Positions 44,522 to 53,497 of a DNA stretch of 64,000 nucleotides are shown piece after piece; the stretch's first letter is position 1; each line of letters starts with the position of its first letter. The position numbers and the translations under genes are program-made. Under the pieces are notes generated by a model. That model searched no databases, had not been told where the DNA came from, and worked only from the letters and a program-made list of their open reading frames with translations. The stretch lies in contig NZ_JAPEVI010000003.1 in assembly GCF_026240905.1 (NCBI RefSeq), positions 3,410,001-3,474,000 on the forward strand, written 5' to 3'. The stretch comes from Roseibium salinum. GTDB lineage: Bacteria; Pseudomonadota; Alphaproteobacteria; Rhizobiales; Stappiaceae.

Positions 44522-44555
44522 AACGCAACCTCGCGACGACTGCCGCTCGGAACTC

Positions 44556-45026
44556 CTAGCCTCCGAGCGGCAGCAGGTTGTCATCCTTCAGGGTTTCCAT
44601 GGCAATGGACGATCTGACGTGGTGCACCGCTTCCTGGGGCAGGAGCTCGTCATTGATGATGCGGCTGAGGGCCTTCAAGTCGGGAACGACGATCTTCAGC
44701 ATGTAGTCCAGATCGCCGGTCAGCGTATGAGCTTCCTGGACTTCCGGCATGGCGGTGACCATGTTGCGGAATTTTCTGGCGTTTTCCTTGCTGTGTGCCC
44801 CGAGTGTGACGCCGACGAAGGCGGTGACGGTGAGGCCCAGCGCTTCCGGGTCGAGCGCGGCGCGGTAGCAGCGGATGACGCCGGTCTCCTCCAGTTTCTG
44901 GCGGCGGCGGGAGACCTGGCTGGCGGAAAGGCCGATCACCTGGCCGAGCTCGGCATTGGTGAGCGCCGCATTGCCCTGCAAGCTGGTCAGCAACTTCAAA
45001 TCAAAACCATCCAGCGCAATCGCCAC
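44556..45026 (-). CDS. Lrp/AsnC-family transcriptional regulator
   Basis: 156 residues: N-terminal winged helix (LDGFDLKLLTSLQGNAALTNAELGQVIGLSASQVSRRRQKLEETGVI) and a C-terminal RAM effector domain (TAFVGVTLGAHS, then PEVQEAHTLTGDLDYMLKIVVPDLKALSRII). GTG at 45026 preceded by GAGGAG is the best start; a GTG eight codons upstream (45050) lies within the operator dyad. It is divergent from hppD, a known arrangement in which Lrp-type proteins respond to tyrosine, phenylalanine or 4-hydroxyphenylpyruvate. A perfect dyad sits between them. Confidence 0.93.
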   Translation of the reverse strand: MAIALDGFDLKLLTSLQGNAALTNAELGQVIGLSASQVSRRRQKLEETGVIRCYRAALDPEALGLTVTAFVGVTLGAHSKENARKFRNMVTAMPEVQEAHTLTGDLDYMLKIVVPDLKALSRIINDELLPQEAVHHVRSSIAMETLKDDNLLPLGG

Positions 45027-45042
45027 GCAACTCTCCTCTGAA

Positions 45043-45063
45043 TCATGCACATCCTGTGCATGA
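45043..45063. promoter_or_regulatory. Perfect dyad operator between the Lrp-type gene and hppD
   Basis: Arms TCATGCACA (45043-45051) and TGTGCATGA (45055-45063) are exact reverse complements around TCC, a 21-base site 17 bases from the Lrp-type start codon. A further TGCACACACA-like half-site follows at 45088-45097. It fits an Lrp/AsnC binding site for autoregulation and control of hppD. Confidence 0.7.
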
Positions 45064-45153
45064 ACTTACGCGATTTTACGTGCTTTGCACACACACTGCG
45101 CCCCATCGCCTGCATTCTGGGGCAACCAGACAGATCACAGAGGAGGACCCGCC

Positions 45154-46266
45154 ATGGGACCGTTTCCGCATGACGCCCCGCCGGCCAAAATCACCAAAGA
45201 CAATCCGGCCGGCACCGATGGCTTCGAATTCGTCGAATTCGCCCATCCGGAACCGGAAAAGCTGGACGCGCTGTTCCGCAGGATGGGCTATGAGCCGGTA
45301 GCCAGGCACAAGACGAAGGACATCACGCTCTACCGCCAGGGCGACATTACCTACGTGCTGAACGCCGAGCCGGGCAGCCACGGCATGAAATTCGTCGACG
45401 TGCACGGTCCGTGCGCCCCGGCCATGGCCTGGCGCGTGGTCGACGCCAAAAAGGCTTTCGAGCACGCGGTCGCCAAGGGCGCGACACCCTATGAGGGCGA
45501 CGACAAGACGCTGGACGTTCCGGCGATCGTCGGCATCGGCGGGTCGCTGCTTTATTTCGTCGACACCTACGGCGACAAGGGCTCGGCCTATTCGACGGAT
45601 TTCGACTGGCTCGGCGAGGCCGATCCGAAACCGCAGGGCGTCGGCTTCTATTATCTCGACCACCTGACCCATAACGTCTATCGCGGCAATATGGACAAGT
45701 GGTGGGATTTCTACCGCGATCTGTTCAACTTCAAGCAGATCCATTTCTTCGACATCGACGGACGCATCACCGGCCTCGTCAGCCGCGCGATCACCAGCCC
45801 CTGCGGCAAGATCCGCATTCCGCTGAACGAGTCCAAGGATGACACCAGCCAGATCGAGGAATATCTGAAGAAGTACAACGGCGAAGGCATCCAGCATATC
45901 GCCGTGGGCACGGACGACATCTACGAGAGCACCGACAAGCTGGCCAGAAACGACCTGAAATTCATGCCGGGCCCGCCCGACACCTACTACGAAATGTCCC
46001 GCGAGCGGGTGCAGGGGCATGACGAACCGATCGAGCGCATGAAGCGTCATGGCATCCTGATCGACGGCGAAGGCGTGGTCGACGGGGGCACGACGAAGAT
46101 CCTTCTGCAAATTTTTTCGAAGACCGTCATCGGGCCTATCTTCTTTGAATTCATTCAAAGAAAAGGCGATGAGGGCTTCGGCGAAGGAAATTTTCGCGCA
46201 CTTTTTGAATCAATCGAGGAAGATCAGATGCGCCGAGGTGTTTTAAAAGCAGAGGTTGCCGAGTAG
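45154..46266 (+). CDS. hppD: 4-hydroxyphenylpyruvate dioxygenase
   Basis: 370 residues; converts 4-hydroxyphenylpyruvate to homogentisate in tyrosine breakdown (also the route to pyomelanin). The three Fe(II) ligands are visible: H170 (FYYLDHLTHNV), H248 (IQHIAVGTDDI), E332 (FFEFIQRKGD). The C-terminal gate helix FGEGNFRALFESIEEDQMRRGVL is present. GAGGAG precedes the ATG at 45154. The last 60 codons are clearly more AT-rich than the rest and contain a perfect 10-2-10 palindrome over the E332 codons. Other homogentisate genes are not in the window. Regulated most likely by the divergent Lrp-type protein. Confidence 0.97.
   Translation: MGPFPHDAPPAKITKDNPAGTDGFEFVEFAHPEPEKLDALFRRMGYEPVARHKTKDITLYRQGDITYVLNAEPGSHGMKFVDVHGPCAPAMAWRVVDAKKAFEHAVAKGATPYEGDDKTLDVPAIVGIGGSLLYFVDTYGDKGSAYSTDFDWLGEADPKPQGVGFYYLDHLTHNVYRGNMDKWWDFYRDLFNFKQIHFFDIDGRITGLVSRAITSPCGKIRIPLNESKDDTSQIEEYLKKYNGEGIQHIAVGTDDIYESTDKLARNDLKFMPGPPDTYYEMSRERVQGHDEPIERMKRHGILIDGEGVVDGGTTKILLQIFSKTVIGPIFFEFIQRKGDEGFGEGNFRALFESIEEDQMRRGVLKAEVAE
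46141..46162. repeat. Perfect palindrome inside hppD
   Basis: TTCTTTGAAT (46141-46150) and ATTCAAAGAA (46153-46162) are exact reverse complements around TC, lying within the codons for the FFEFIQRK iron-ligand segment. Low-GC codons (AGA, AAA, ATT) make the palindrome in an otherwise GC-rich gene. Confidence 0.8.
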
Positions 46267-46302
46267 GCCCTCTGTTGCATTGTCTAAGCACACAACTTTT
46301 TG

Positions 46303-46331
46303 CCTCCGCAGCCCACGCGGAGGTTTTTTTT
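46303..46331 (+). terminator. Rho-independent terminator of hppD
   Basis: CCTCCGC (46303-46309) and GCGGAGG (46317-46323) pair across a 7-base loop, followed by eight T residues, 37 bases past the hppD stop. Confidence 0.9.
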
Positions 46332-46410
46332 GGAAATCCGGTTTCCGGGCCGCCGTCCGGTGCGGCTGGAGGCCCGGGATTCGGGGCATCCGGCCCGGAT
46401 GCCGGGTGGG

Positions 46411-46740
46411 CTAAACGACCGAATAATTTCCCATGTCGGCCGTCACGCCAAGCTGGCGCATGAAGTCCTGCGGATTGAAATCCGCCTTCCGGTATTCGGC
46501 GGCAACCTTTTCCCTGGCCGTTTCGAGAGCGCGCTGGTCCCGCCACTCGACGATGGTGGCGAATTTCGCCGCTCCCGAATCGGATCCCTGTTCCAGCACC
46601 AGATTCTGGCGACAGCCGTCGATCCCTTCCAGCAGCGCGCGGATCGTTTTGAGACGCTCGAGAAAGGCCTCGCGCGCTTCGAGCGGCACGGTAAACTTGT
46701 CGACGCGAAAGACGGACTGCGAATGCACGACTGAAGACAT
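46411..46740 (-). CDS. Antibiotic biosynthesis monooxygenase-type (ABM) small protein
   Basis: 109 residues, one ABM ferredoxin-like domain: FRVDKFTVPLEAREAFLERLKTIRALLEGIDGCRQNLVLEQG and FATIVEWRDQRALETAREKVAAEY. ABM-fold proteins include heme or quinol monooxygenases and catalytically simple dimers; a specific reaction cannot be assigned. The ATG at 46740 has AAGGAG eight bases upstream. It converges on hppD across the terminator. Confidence 0.85.
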   Translation of the reverse strand: MSSVVHSQSVFRVDKFTVPLEAREAFLERLKTIRALLEGIDGCRQNLVLEQGSDSGAAKFATIVEWRDQRALETAREKVAAEYRKADFNPQDFMRQLGVTADMGNYSVV

Positions 46741-46829
46741 GTTGTTTCTCCTTGTCAATCAACATGGAGACAACTCATAGGAGCTCAACTTAAGCTGAGG
46801 TCAAGAGCCGATTTTACGCATCCTCAGTT

Positions 46830-47774
46830 CTAGGCGGCGACCTTCGCTTCCAAGACATCCCACACCTTCGCCGCCACGTCCGGGCCGCCGAGATTGCGGA
46901 TGGCGCGAATGCCGGTCGGGGCGGTGACGTTGATTTCGGTCAGCCAGCCGTCGATCACGTCGATGCCGACCAGAATGAGGCCCTTTTCCCTCAGCGCCGG
47001 GCCGAGACGGGCGCAGATTTCGCGCTCGCGGTCGGTCAGATCGCTGTCCGTCGGGGCGCCGCCGCGCACCATGTTGGAGCGCAGGTCGCCCTTTGCCGGC
47101 ACGCGGTTCACGGCGCCGGCAAACTCGCCGTCCACCAGCAGAATGCGCTTGTCGCCGTGTTTTACATTCGGCAGGAACTGCTGGATGACCCAGGGCTCGC
47201 GGAAGGTTGCGGCGAAGAAATCGTAAAGAGAGCCGTAGTTGAGATCGTCGCCGGTGATGCGGAAGACGGCCGCGCCGCCATGGCCGAAGAGCGGCTTGAT
47301 GACGATATCGCCGAACTCCTCGCGGAAAAGGTCGATTTCCACCCTGTCCCGGGTGATCAGGGTTGGCGGCATCAGATCGGCGAATTCCGTGACGAAGAGT
47401 TTTTCCGGCGCGTTTCTGACTTCGACCGGATCATTCACCACCAGGGTCTGCGGGTGAATTTTCTGCAGGATGTGCGTAGCCGCGATATAGGCCAGATCGA
47501 AGGGCGGGTCCTGACGCATCAGCACCACGTCGATATCGCGCATGTTGAAGCGCTTTCTTTCGCCGAGCGTGAAATGGTTGCCCTTTTCGTCCCTGACCTC
47601 GACCGGTTCAAGCGTGCAGAAGACTTCGTCGCCCCGCATGGCCAGGCGGTCCGGCGTATAGTGATAAAGCTCGTGGCCCCTGGCCTGCGCTTCCAGCATC
47701 AGCGCGAATGCGCTGTCGCCGGCAATATTGATGGTGGAGATATGGTCCATCTGGACCGCAACTTTCAAAGCCAT
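46830..47774 (-). CDS. gshB: Glutathione synthetase
   Basis: 314 residues: pre-ATP-grasp domain ([37 protein letters not shown]), then ATP-grasp with [51 protein letters not shown] and the metal site [16 protein letters not shown]. It joins gamma-glutamylcysteine and glycine to form glutathione. ATG at 47774 with GGGAG upstream. It follows yraN and rsmI on the minus strand, a conserved alphaproteobacterial group, with about 200 bases between it and yraN. Confidence 0.97.
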   Translation of the reverse strand: MALKVAVQMDHISTINIAGDSAFALMLEAQARGHELYHYTPDRLAMRGDEVFCTLEPVEVRDEKGNHFTLGERKRFNMRDIDVVLMRQDPPFDLAYIAATHILQKIHPQTLVVNDPVEVRNAPEKLFVTEFADLMPPTLITRDRVEIDLFREEFGDIVIKPLFGHGGAAVFRITGDDLNYGSLYDFFAATFREPWVIQQFLPNVKHGDKRILLVDGEFAGAVNRVPAKGDLRSNMVRGGAPTDSDLTDREREICARLGPALREKGLILVGIDVIDGWLTEINVTAPTGIRAIRNLGGPDVAAKVWDVLEAKVAA

Positions 47775-47973
47775 GAGGCAACTCCCGGCGGGGCGCACAT
47801 TGCGCGGGGGATCTTTTCAGAACGGTTGGTCCAGATATGCGATCCGGTACCGGGTTTGTCCAGAGGGGGCGGAACGCGCTCTGTCCTTGCTCCATGTTTC
47901 GGTGTTCCGGGTTCGTGGCGTTTCGCCTGTCGTTCCGTTTTCCGAAAATTCGGCGCTCGCCCTCGTCGCCCGG

Positions 47974-48360
47974 TTACTCCCACGCCTCGAACGCGTTCTC
48001 GATATGCTCCGGCAGGGACCAGGGGCGGATGACGAGGATGTCGAAACGCAGCGTGTAGAAGCCGGCTTTCGGATGCTGCGAGACGAAGATCCTGGCCGCC
48101 CGGGAGATCCGCTTCTGGCTGGCCGGGGTCACCGCTTCCACGGCGGCGTCGCGCGTTTTCCTTGCCTTGACTTCCACGAAGGCGACCGTCTTGCGTTTCT
48201 TTGCGATCAGGTCGATCTCGCCCTGCCCGGTCTTGTAGCGGCGCTTAAGGATGCGCCAGCCGGTCAGCCGCAGGTACCAGGCGGCCCAGGTCTCGGCGGA
48301 CAGGCCGCGGGCGTGGGCGCGGCGGCGTTTTTCTGTGGCGGTGCCGTCCTCGCGTTTCAC
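47974..48360 (-). CDS. yraN: UPF0102 nuclease-like protein YraN
   Basis: 128 residues of the UPF0102 family, an Endonuclease/Holliday-resolvase-like fold. The conserved residues are in GLSAETWAAWYL, ILKRRYKTGQGEIDLIAKKRKTVAFVEVKAR (the E-I-D ... V-E-V-K core near residues 48-67) and QKRISRAA. The role is unproven; genome and genetic links suggest nucleic-acid processing. Starts with GTG at 48360, three bases after the rsmI stop, so translation is coupled to rsmI. Confidence 0.94.
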   Translation of the reverse strand: MKREDGTATEKRRRAHARGLSAETWAAWYLRLTGWRILKRRYKTGQGEIDLIAKKRKTVAFVEVKARKTRDAAVEAVTPASQKRISRAARIFVSQHPKAGFYTLRFDILVIRPWSLPEHIENAFEAWE

Positions 48361-48363
48361 GGG

Positions 48364-49278
48364 TCAGTCGTCTCCGGCCTTCAGGTCAAGCGCCCGTTTA
48401 TAGACCTCGTTGCGGTCGAGGCCCGTTGCCTTGGCGACCTTCTTGGCGGCCGTGCTCACCGGCAGGTCTTGAAGGGCCTCGCGCAGCAGGGCGTCGAGAT
48501 CGGCGGCTTCGGCTTCCGGACTTTCCTCAGGCGGACCGACCAGGATGACGATTTCCCCCTTGATGGGCTGATCGGCGAGCCGCTCCGCCAGCTCGCCGAG
48601 CGTGCCGCGCTCGAAAGTCTCGAAGCGCTTGGTCAGTTCGCGCGCCACGACGGCTTCCCGCCCGCTGCCCAGAACCCCGGCCAGCAGCTGAAGGGTGGCG
48701 CCGGTGCGGTGCGGGGATTCGAAGAAGATCAGCGTAGCCCGGATCCGGGAGATCTCTTCCAGCCGCCTGGTTTTCGGTCCGCCCTTTTGCGGCAGGAAGC
48801 CGGCGAAAAGCACCGTGTCGCTCGGCAGGCCGGAGGCAACCAGACCGGCGAAGGGCGCGGAGGCGCCGGGGATCGGGATGGCCTTGAAGCCACTGGCGAC
48901 GACGTCGCGAACAAGCCGGTAGCCCGGGTCGGACACCAGCGGCGTCCCTGCATCGGAAACCAGCGCAACGGCCCTGCCGGCCTCGAGCTCGGCAAGGATT
49001 TTCGGCCGCTGCTTTTCGGCATTGTGCTCGTGATAGGGCATCAGCGCCGTCTTGAGGCCGAATTTCTGGGTCAGGGTGGAGGTGACCCGGGTGTCCTCGC
49101 AGGCGATGACGCTGGCGGCCGCAAGGGTTTCGAGCGCACGTACCGTTATGTCGCCGAGATTGCCGATTGGAGTTGACACGATGTAGAGCGCAGGCTCCAG
49201 GTTGGGCGCGGTGAAGGCATGTTCGGAGAGGCTGTAACGGTTCTTGTCCGCCGGCGCCGAGAGTGAACCGGTCCCCAT
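48364..49278 (-). CDS. rsmI: 16S rRNA (cytidine-1402 2'-O) methyltransferase
   Basis: 304 residues of the SAM-dependent tetrapyrrole-methylase-like fold. LYIVSTPIGNLGDITVRALETL opens the domain, then EDTR, VALVSDAGTPLVSDPGYRLV, PGASAPFAGLVASGLPSDTVLFAGFLP and LIFFESPHR. It methylates the 2'-hydroxyl of C1402 in the ribosomal decoding centre with RsmH acting on the base. ATG at 49278 with AAAGGAGG seven bases upstream. Divergent from the LpoA-like gene and followed by yraN. Confidence 0.97.
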   Translation of the reverse strand: MGTGSLSAPADKNRYSLSEHAFTAPNLEPALYIVSTPIGNLGDITVRALETLAAASVIACEDTRVTSTLTQKFGLKTALMPYHEHNAEKQRPKILAELEAGRAVALVSDAGTPLVSDPGYRLVRDVVASGFKAIPIPGASAPFAGLVASGLPSDTVLFAGFLPQKGGPKTRRLEEISRIRATLIFFESPHRTGATLQLLAGVLGSGREAVVARELTKRFETFERGTLGELAERLADQPIKGEIVILVGPPEESPEAEAADLDALLREALQDLPVSTAAKKVAKATGLDRNEVYKRALDLKAGDD

Positions 49279-49474
49279 GGAGCCTCCTTTTCGCTGGCCT
49301 GCCGACCGGAAAACCCGGTCCAAAGTCCTGTCCCAGTCCTTGCGCTACCTGCTGGACGCAACCGATGCAAGGCAAATCCACCGATGATCCGGCCGATATG
49401 CCATTGAAAGACCACAAAATCTTTACAGGCGCGCACCGAATACGTAAGTCTTCTGCGAGGGTGGATTAATAAAT

Positions 49475-50698
49475 ATGGCGAGAGGCATGCGGGGCAAAAT
49501 CTTGCAACAGCGCAGACGGGTTTTCTTGAAGACGGCGCTGGCGGGCGCCAGCACGATGCTGCTTGGCGGGTGCATGGGCTCCACGCTCGGCTCCCTGCCG
49601 GGCGAGCAGATCCAGCCGGGCGCACAACCGCAGCCCACAGGCGAGATCCTGGGCACGGGCAGCGTGCGCGTCGGCCTGCTGCTGCCGCTCTCCAGCAGCG
49701 GCGGCAACGCTTCGATCGGGACCGTCTTCAAGAATTCCGCGGCCCTTGCTCTCCAGAATTTCCCCAACGCGGATGTTCAGCTGCTTGTGAAGGATACGGG
49801 CGGAACGGCCGAGGGCGGACGGGCAGCCGCGCAAGCGGCGATTTCCGAAGGGGCCGAACTGATCCTCGGCCCGGTGTTTTCGGCCGCCGTTTCGGGCGCG
49901 GCCCAGGCCGCCCGGGCAACGGGCGTGCCGGTGGTCGCCTTTTCAACGGACACGTCGGTGGCATCCCGGGGCGTCTACCTCCTGAGCTTCCTGCCGGAGG
50001 GCGACGTCAAACGCATCATCGGCTATGCCACCAGCCAGCAGAAAAGCTCCTATGCCGCCCTCGTCCCCGAGAACTCCTACGGCGCGGTCGTCGAAGCCGC
50101 CTTCCGGCAGGAGGTCGGCCGCGGCGGCGGACGGATCGCAACGATTCAGCGCTACAAACTCAGCGGTTCGGATACCAGCGACCTGGTGGCCAAGGCCGGT
50201 GCGCTGAATTCCGTCCTGAACAGTGTCGATGCGCTGTTCGTACCGGAGGGCGGCGGCGTGCCGCCGCTGGTCGTGCAGACCCTCGTCAGCCAGGGTGCTG
50301 CACTCGGCAACGTCAAGCTGCTGGGCTCCGGCCAGTGGGACACGCCGCAGGTGAAGAACAATCCGGTTCTGGCCGGGGCCTGGTTCGCAGGGCCCGACGA
50401 CAAGGGCTTCCAGGCCTTTGCGCAGCGCTACCAGAGCACCTACGGATCGGCCCCGCCCCGCAATGCCAGCCTGGTTTACGACGGCGTCACGCTGGCCGCC
50501 GGCCTGATCCGCTCGGCAGGTCCGCAGCGCTTCAACCAGAGCATTCTCACCAACCGCGACGGCTTCATCGGCATTGACGGACTGTTCCGCTTCCAATCCA
50601 ATGGCCTCAATCAGCGGGGCCTGGCGGTCTATCAGGTCACCGGCAGCGGCGCGCAGGTGATCTCGCCGGCGCCGAGGGATTTCCAGGCCGGGTTCTGA
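49475..50698 (+). CDS. LpoA-like penicillin-binding-protein activator lipoprotein
   Basis: 407 residues. The N-terminus has a twin-arginine-like motif (RRRVFLK) followed by a hydrophobic stretch and lipobox LLGGC (Cys33), suggesting a Tat-exported lipoprotein. The mature part is a periplasmic-binding-protein type I fold (VRVGLLLPLSSSGGNASIGTVFKNSAALALQNFPNADVQLLVKDTGGTAEGGRAAAQAAISEGAELILGP). In gammaproteobacteria LpoA activates PBP1A from the outer membrane; here the N-terminal TPR domain is missing. Next to rsmI, as in many alphaproteobacteria. An ATG four codons in (49487) has a closer GAGAGG. Confidence 0.88.
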   Translation: MARGMRGKILQQRRRVFLKTALAGASTMLLGGCMGSTLGSLPGEQIQPGAQPQPTGEILGTGSVRVGLLLPLSSSGGNASIGTVFKNSAALALQNFPNADVQLLVKDTGGTAEGGRAAAQAAISEGAELILGPVFSAAVSGAAQAARATGVPVVAFSTDTSVASRGVYLLSFLPEGDVKRIIGYATSQQKSSYAALVPENSYGAVVEAAFRQEVGRGGGRIATIQRYKLSGSDTSDLVAKAGALNSVLNSVDALFVPEGGGVPPLVVQTLVSQGAALGNVKLLGSGQWDTPQVKNNPVLAGAWFAGPDDKGFQAFAQRYQSTYGSAPPRNASLVYDGVTLAAGLIRSAGPQRFNQSILTNRDGFIGIDGLFRFQSNGLNQRGLAVYQVTGSGAQVISPAPRDFQAGF

Positions 50699-50739
50699 AA
50701 CCCGGCGCCATAACAGGCCAGCAGGAGTGTTGCGTCAAC

Positions 50740-51963
50740 ATGCTGAGCGGCAAACAGATCGTGCTGATCATCAGCGGCGGCATTGCGGCCTACAAGTCCC
50801 TCGACCTGATCCGGCGGCTGAAGGAACGCGGCGCCCGGGTGATCCCGGTGATGACCCGGGGCGCGCAGGAAATTATCACGCCTCTGGCGGTCGGCGCCCT
50901 GGCCGCGGAAAAGGTCTTCACCAACCTCTTCGACCGCGAGGCCGAGCATGATGTGGGCCATATCCGCCTTGCCCGCGATCACGACCTGATCCTGATCGCC
51001 CCGGCAACGGCGAACCTGATGGCCAAGATGGCCCATGGCATTGCCGACGACATGGCGACCGCCGTGCTACTGGCGACGGACACGCCGGTGCTGGCGGCCC
51101 CCGCCATGAATCCCAAGATGTGGCAGAGCCCGGCAACGCAGAACAACCTTGCCCTGCTGAAGGACCGCGGCATCCGGTTCTGCGGACCGGCCTCCGGCGA
51201 AATGGCGGAAAAGGGAGAGGCCGGCCTCGGCCGGATGAGTGAGCCGCTGGACATCGTCGCGGCCGCAGAAGCGGTCCTGCGGGACGAGGCACTCGAGGCG
51301 GGGCGCCTGCCGCTCGCCGGCCGGCATGTGCTGATCACCTCAGGCCCGACCCATGAGCCGATCGACCCGGTCCGCTATATCGCCAACCGCTCGTCCGGCA
51401 AGCAGGGCCACGCCCTGGCCGCAGCCGCCTATGCGGCCGGCGCGCGCGTCACGCTGGTTTCGGGCCCGGTCGATCTGCCGGACCCGGCCAATGTCGAGGT
51501 GATCAGGGTTCAATCCGCTGCCGAGATGCTGACGGCCGTGGAGACGCACCTGCCCGCCGACATTGCCATCATGGCCGCCGCGGTCGCCGACTGGCGCGTT
51601 GCCAGCGAAGGCGCCCAGAAGATCAAGAAGGACGGCAGCGGCAAGCCGCCGGCCCTTCAGCTGACCGAGAACCCGGATATCCTGGCGACCGTCGGCCATC
51701 ACGACAGCCTCAGGCCGGAACTGCTGATCGGCTTTGCCGCGGAAACGCAGAACCTCATCGACAATGCCCGCTCCAAGCTGGAGCGGAAGAACGCCGACTG
51801 GATCATCGCCAACGACGTCAGCCCGCAAACCGGCATCATGGGGGGCGATGCCAACACCGTGCGGCTGGTTTCGAGAAGCGGCGTCGAAGACTGGCCGGAA
51901 ATGAGCAAGGCCGATGTCGCCCGGCGGATCATCGCCCGGGCCGCCGAAGCGCTGAAAGGCTGA
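50740..51963 (+). CDS. coaBC: Bifunctional phosphopantothenoylcysteine decarboxylase/synthetase
   Basis: 407 residues, two enzymes of CoA synthesis in one chain. CoaC part (residues 1-190): ISGGIAAYKSLDLIRRLKERG, the catalytic His in RLARDHDLILIAPATANLMAKMAHG, PAMNPKMW. CoaB part (about 195-400): ITSGPTHEPIDPVRYIANRSSGKQG, AAVADWRV, KIKKDG and ADWIIANDVS. It makes phosphopantothenoylcysteine from phosphopantothenate and cysteine (CTP) and then decarboxylates it to phosphopantetheine. Full length. It follows the LpoA-like gene by 41 bases. Confidence 0.97.
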   Translation: MLSGKQIVLIISGGIAAYKSLDLIRRLKERGARVIPVMTRGAQEIITPLAVGALAAEKVFTNLFDREAEHDVGHIRLARDHDLILIAPATANLMAKMAHGIADDMATAVLLATDTPVLAAPAMNPKMWQSPATQNNLALLKDRGIRFCGPASGEMAEKGEAGLGRMSEPLDIVAAAEAVLRDEALEAGRLPLAGRHVLITSGPTHEPIDPVRYIANRSSGKQGHALAAAAYAAGARVTLVSGPVDLPDPANVEVIRVQSAAEMLTAVETHLPADIAIMAAAVADWRVASEGAQKIKKDGSGKPPALQLTENPDILATVGHHDSLRPELLIGFAAETQNLIDNARSKLERKNADWIIANDVSPQTGIMGGDANTVRLVSRSGVEDWPEMSKADVARRIIARAAEALKG

Positions 51964-51964
51964 C

Positions 51965-52750
51965 CTATTCCGCGAAACGGAAATAGCTCATGCTGATCGT
52001 GCCGTATTCATAGCTGCGGTGCAGGAGTTCCGGCTTTGCCTGCGGGCCGCCGGCGCCGAAGGGGAAGAACAACGGCAGGAGATGCTCCTCGGTCGGATGG
52101 TTCGTGCGGAAATCCGGGGCATTCTCCAGATCCCTGAAATAGTCGATTGACCCAGACCGCAGTCCCGCGTCCAGCCACTGGTCGAAACCGGTCGCCCATT
52201 GCGGCGGCTGTGAGCCTTGCGGATGGATTTCGCGCAGATTGTGCGTGGTGCTGCCGCTGCCGATGATCAGGTAGCCCTTTTCCTTCAAGGGCGCCAGGGT
52301 CCGTCCCAGGGCGAAAACCGATTCGGCTGTGCTGCCGCGCGGCAGCGACAGCGCCGTGACGGGAATGTCGGCCTCCGGAAAGGCGAGGGAGAGCGGCACC
52401 CAGGCGCCATGATCCAGGCCCCAGTCGCTGTCCAGTTCCACATCTTGGCCAGCTGCTTCCAGGAGGCACGCCACTTCGTCGACATGGTCCTCGGCGGCAA
52501 AGGCCGGATACTCGATCTCGTAGAGCGGCGCCGGAAACCCGCGGAAATCATGATAGGTGCGAAGCGGCCCCGGTGCGGACAGCTTCAGGCCGTCCGTCTC
52601 CCAGTGGGCGGACAGGATCACGATCCCCTCGGGCCTGGGCTCGCCGGCCGCAAAGGATTTCAGGAACCGGCTTGCCGCGGTGTCTTCAAGCGCGAGGGTC
52701 GGTGCGCCATGCGCGAAAAATACCGGGGCGACGGATTGAACCTCTGTCAC
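51965..52750 (-). CDS. DODA-type extradiol dioxygenase (YgiD/LigB class III family)
   Basis: 261 residues from a GTG at 52750 (AGAGAGG upstream); an earlier GTG at 52798 adds 16 non-conserved residues. Metal ligands of the 4,5-DOPA dioxygenase family are visible: H14 (FFAHGAPTL), H49 (ILSAHWET), and later His in GLDHGAWVPL and STTHNLREI. These enzymes open catechol rings using iron or zinc; the physiological substrate in bacteria is often unknown. Ends one base from the convergent coaBC stop. Confidence 0.9.
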   Translation of the reverse strand: MTEVQSVAPVFFAHGAPTLALEDTAASRFLKSFAAGEPRPEGIVILSAHWETDGLKLSAPGPLRTYHDFRGFPAPLYEIEYPAFAAEDHVDEVACLLEAAGQDVELDSDWGLDHGAWVPLSLAFPEADIPVTALSLPRGSTAESVFALGRTLAPLKEKGYLIIGSGSTTHNLREIHPQGSQPPQWATGFDQWLDAGLRSGSIDYFRDLENAPDFRTNHPTEEHLLPLFFPFGAGGPQAKPELLHRSYEYGTISMSYFRFAE

Positions 52751-53025
52751 TTCAGCCTCTCTGCCAATCGTTTCCCCCCGAAGATAGAGTGCCCACACGG
52801 CATCAGAAGACCGGTTTCAAGAGAAGGCTCGTTCCGGATTCTTGAACAATAGGCTGATCTTCCCGGTGTCCGGCCGTCCTTCCGCTCCATTCTTGACATC
52901 CCCGGCCGGATGTCGTCACTACAGCCGAGCATTTTGAAAGCGATCGGCTTTTCTGCATTCCGATCCCTCAGGCCGGACGCAGCAGGCCGATCCGGCACCC
53001 GTCACCTCACAGCCGGACTCCGACA

Positions 53026-53475
53026 ATGACCATATCCGTGGACCTGAAACGCCTCGATCATGGCAGGGACCTGCCGCTGCCGGCCTACCAGTCGGAGCTG
53101 GCGGCCGGTCTCGACCTGCTCGCCGCCGTCGATGGCCCGCTTTTCCTGGCGCCGGGCGAGCGCGCGCTGGTTCCCACGGGGCTCGCCATGGCGCTTCCGG
53201 CAGGCTATGAGGCACAGGTCCGGCCGCGGTCGGGCCTTGCCGCCAAACACGGTGTCACGGTGCTGAACACGCCGGGGACGATCGATGCGGATTACCGCGG
53301 CGAAGTGAAGGTCATCCTGATCAATCTCGGCCAGGCACCATTCGAGATCAATCGGGGCGACCGGATTGCGCAGATGGTGATCGCACCGGTTCTCCAGGCC
53401 GAGATTCGCGAAGTCGACGCCCTGCCCGACACCCGGCGCGGCGCAGGCGGCTTCGGCTCCACGGGGCACAAGTGA
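53026..53475 (+). CDS. dut: Deoxyuridine 5'-triphosphate nucleotidohydrolase
   Basis: 149 residues with all five trimeric dUTPase motifs: AGLDLLAA (I), [12 protein letters not shown] (II), [19 protein letters not shown] (III), [10 protein letters not shown] (IV) and [10 protein letters not shown] (V). It hydrolyses dUTP to dUMP, keeping uracil out of DNA and feeding thymidylate synthesis. A HAD phosphatase gene starts 22 bases downstream. Confidence 0.97.
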   Translation: MTISVDLKRLDHGRDLPLPAYQSELAAGLDLLAAVDGPLFLAPGERALVPTGLAMALPAGYEAQVRPRSGLAAKHGVTVLNTPGTIDADYRGEVKVILINLGQAPFEINRGDRIAQMVIAPVLQAEIREVDALPDTRRGAGGFGSTGHK

Positions 53476-53497
53476 CATTCAACCAACCCGGACAATC

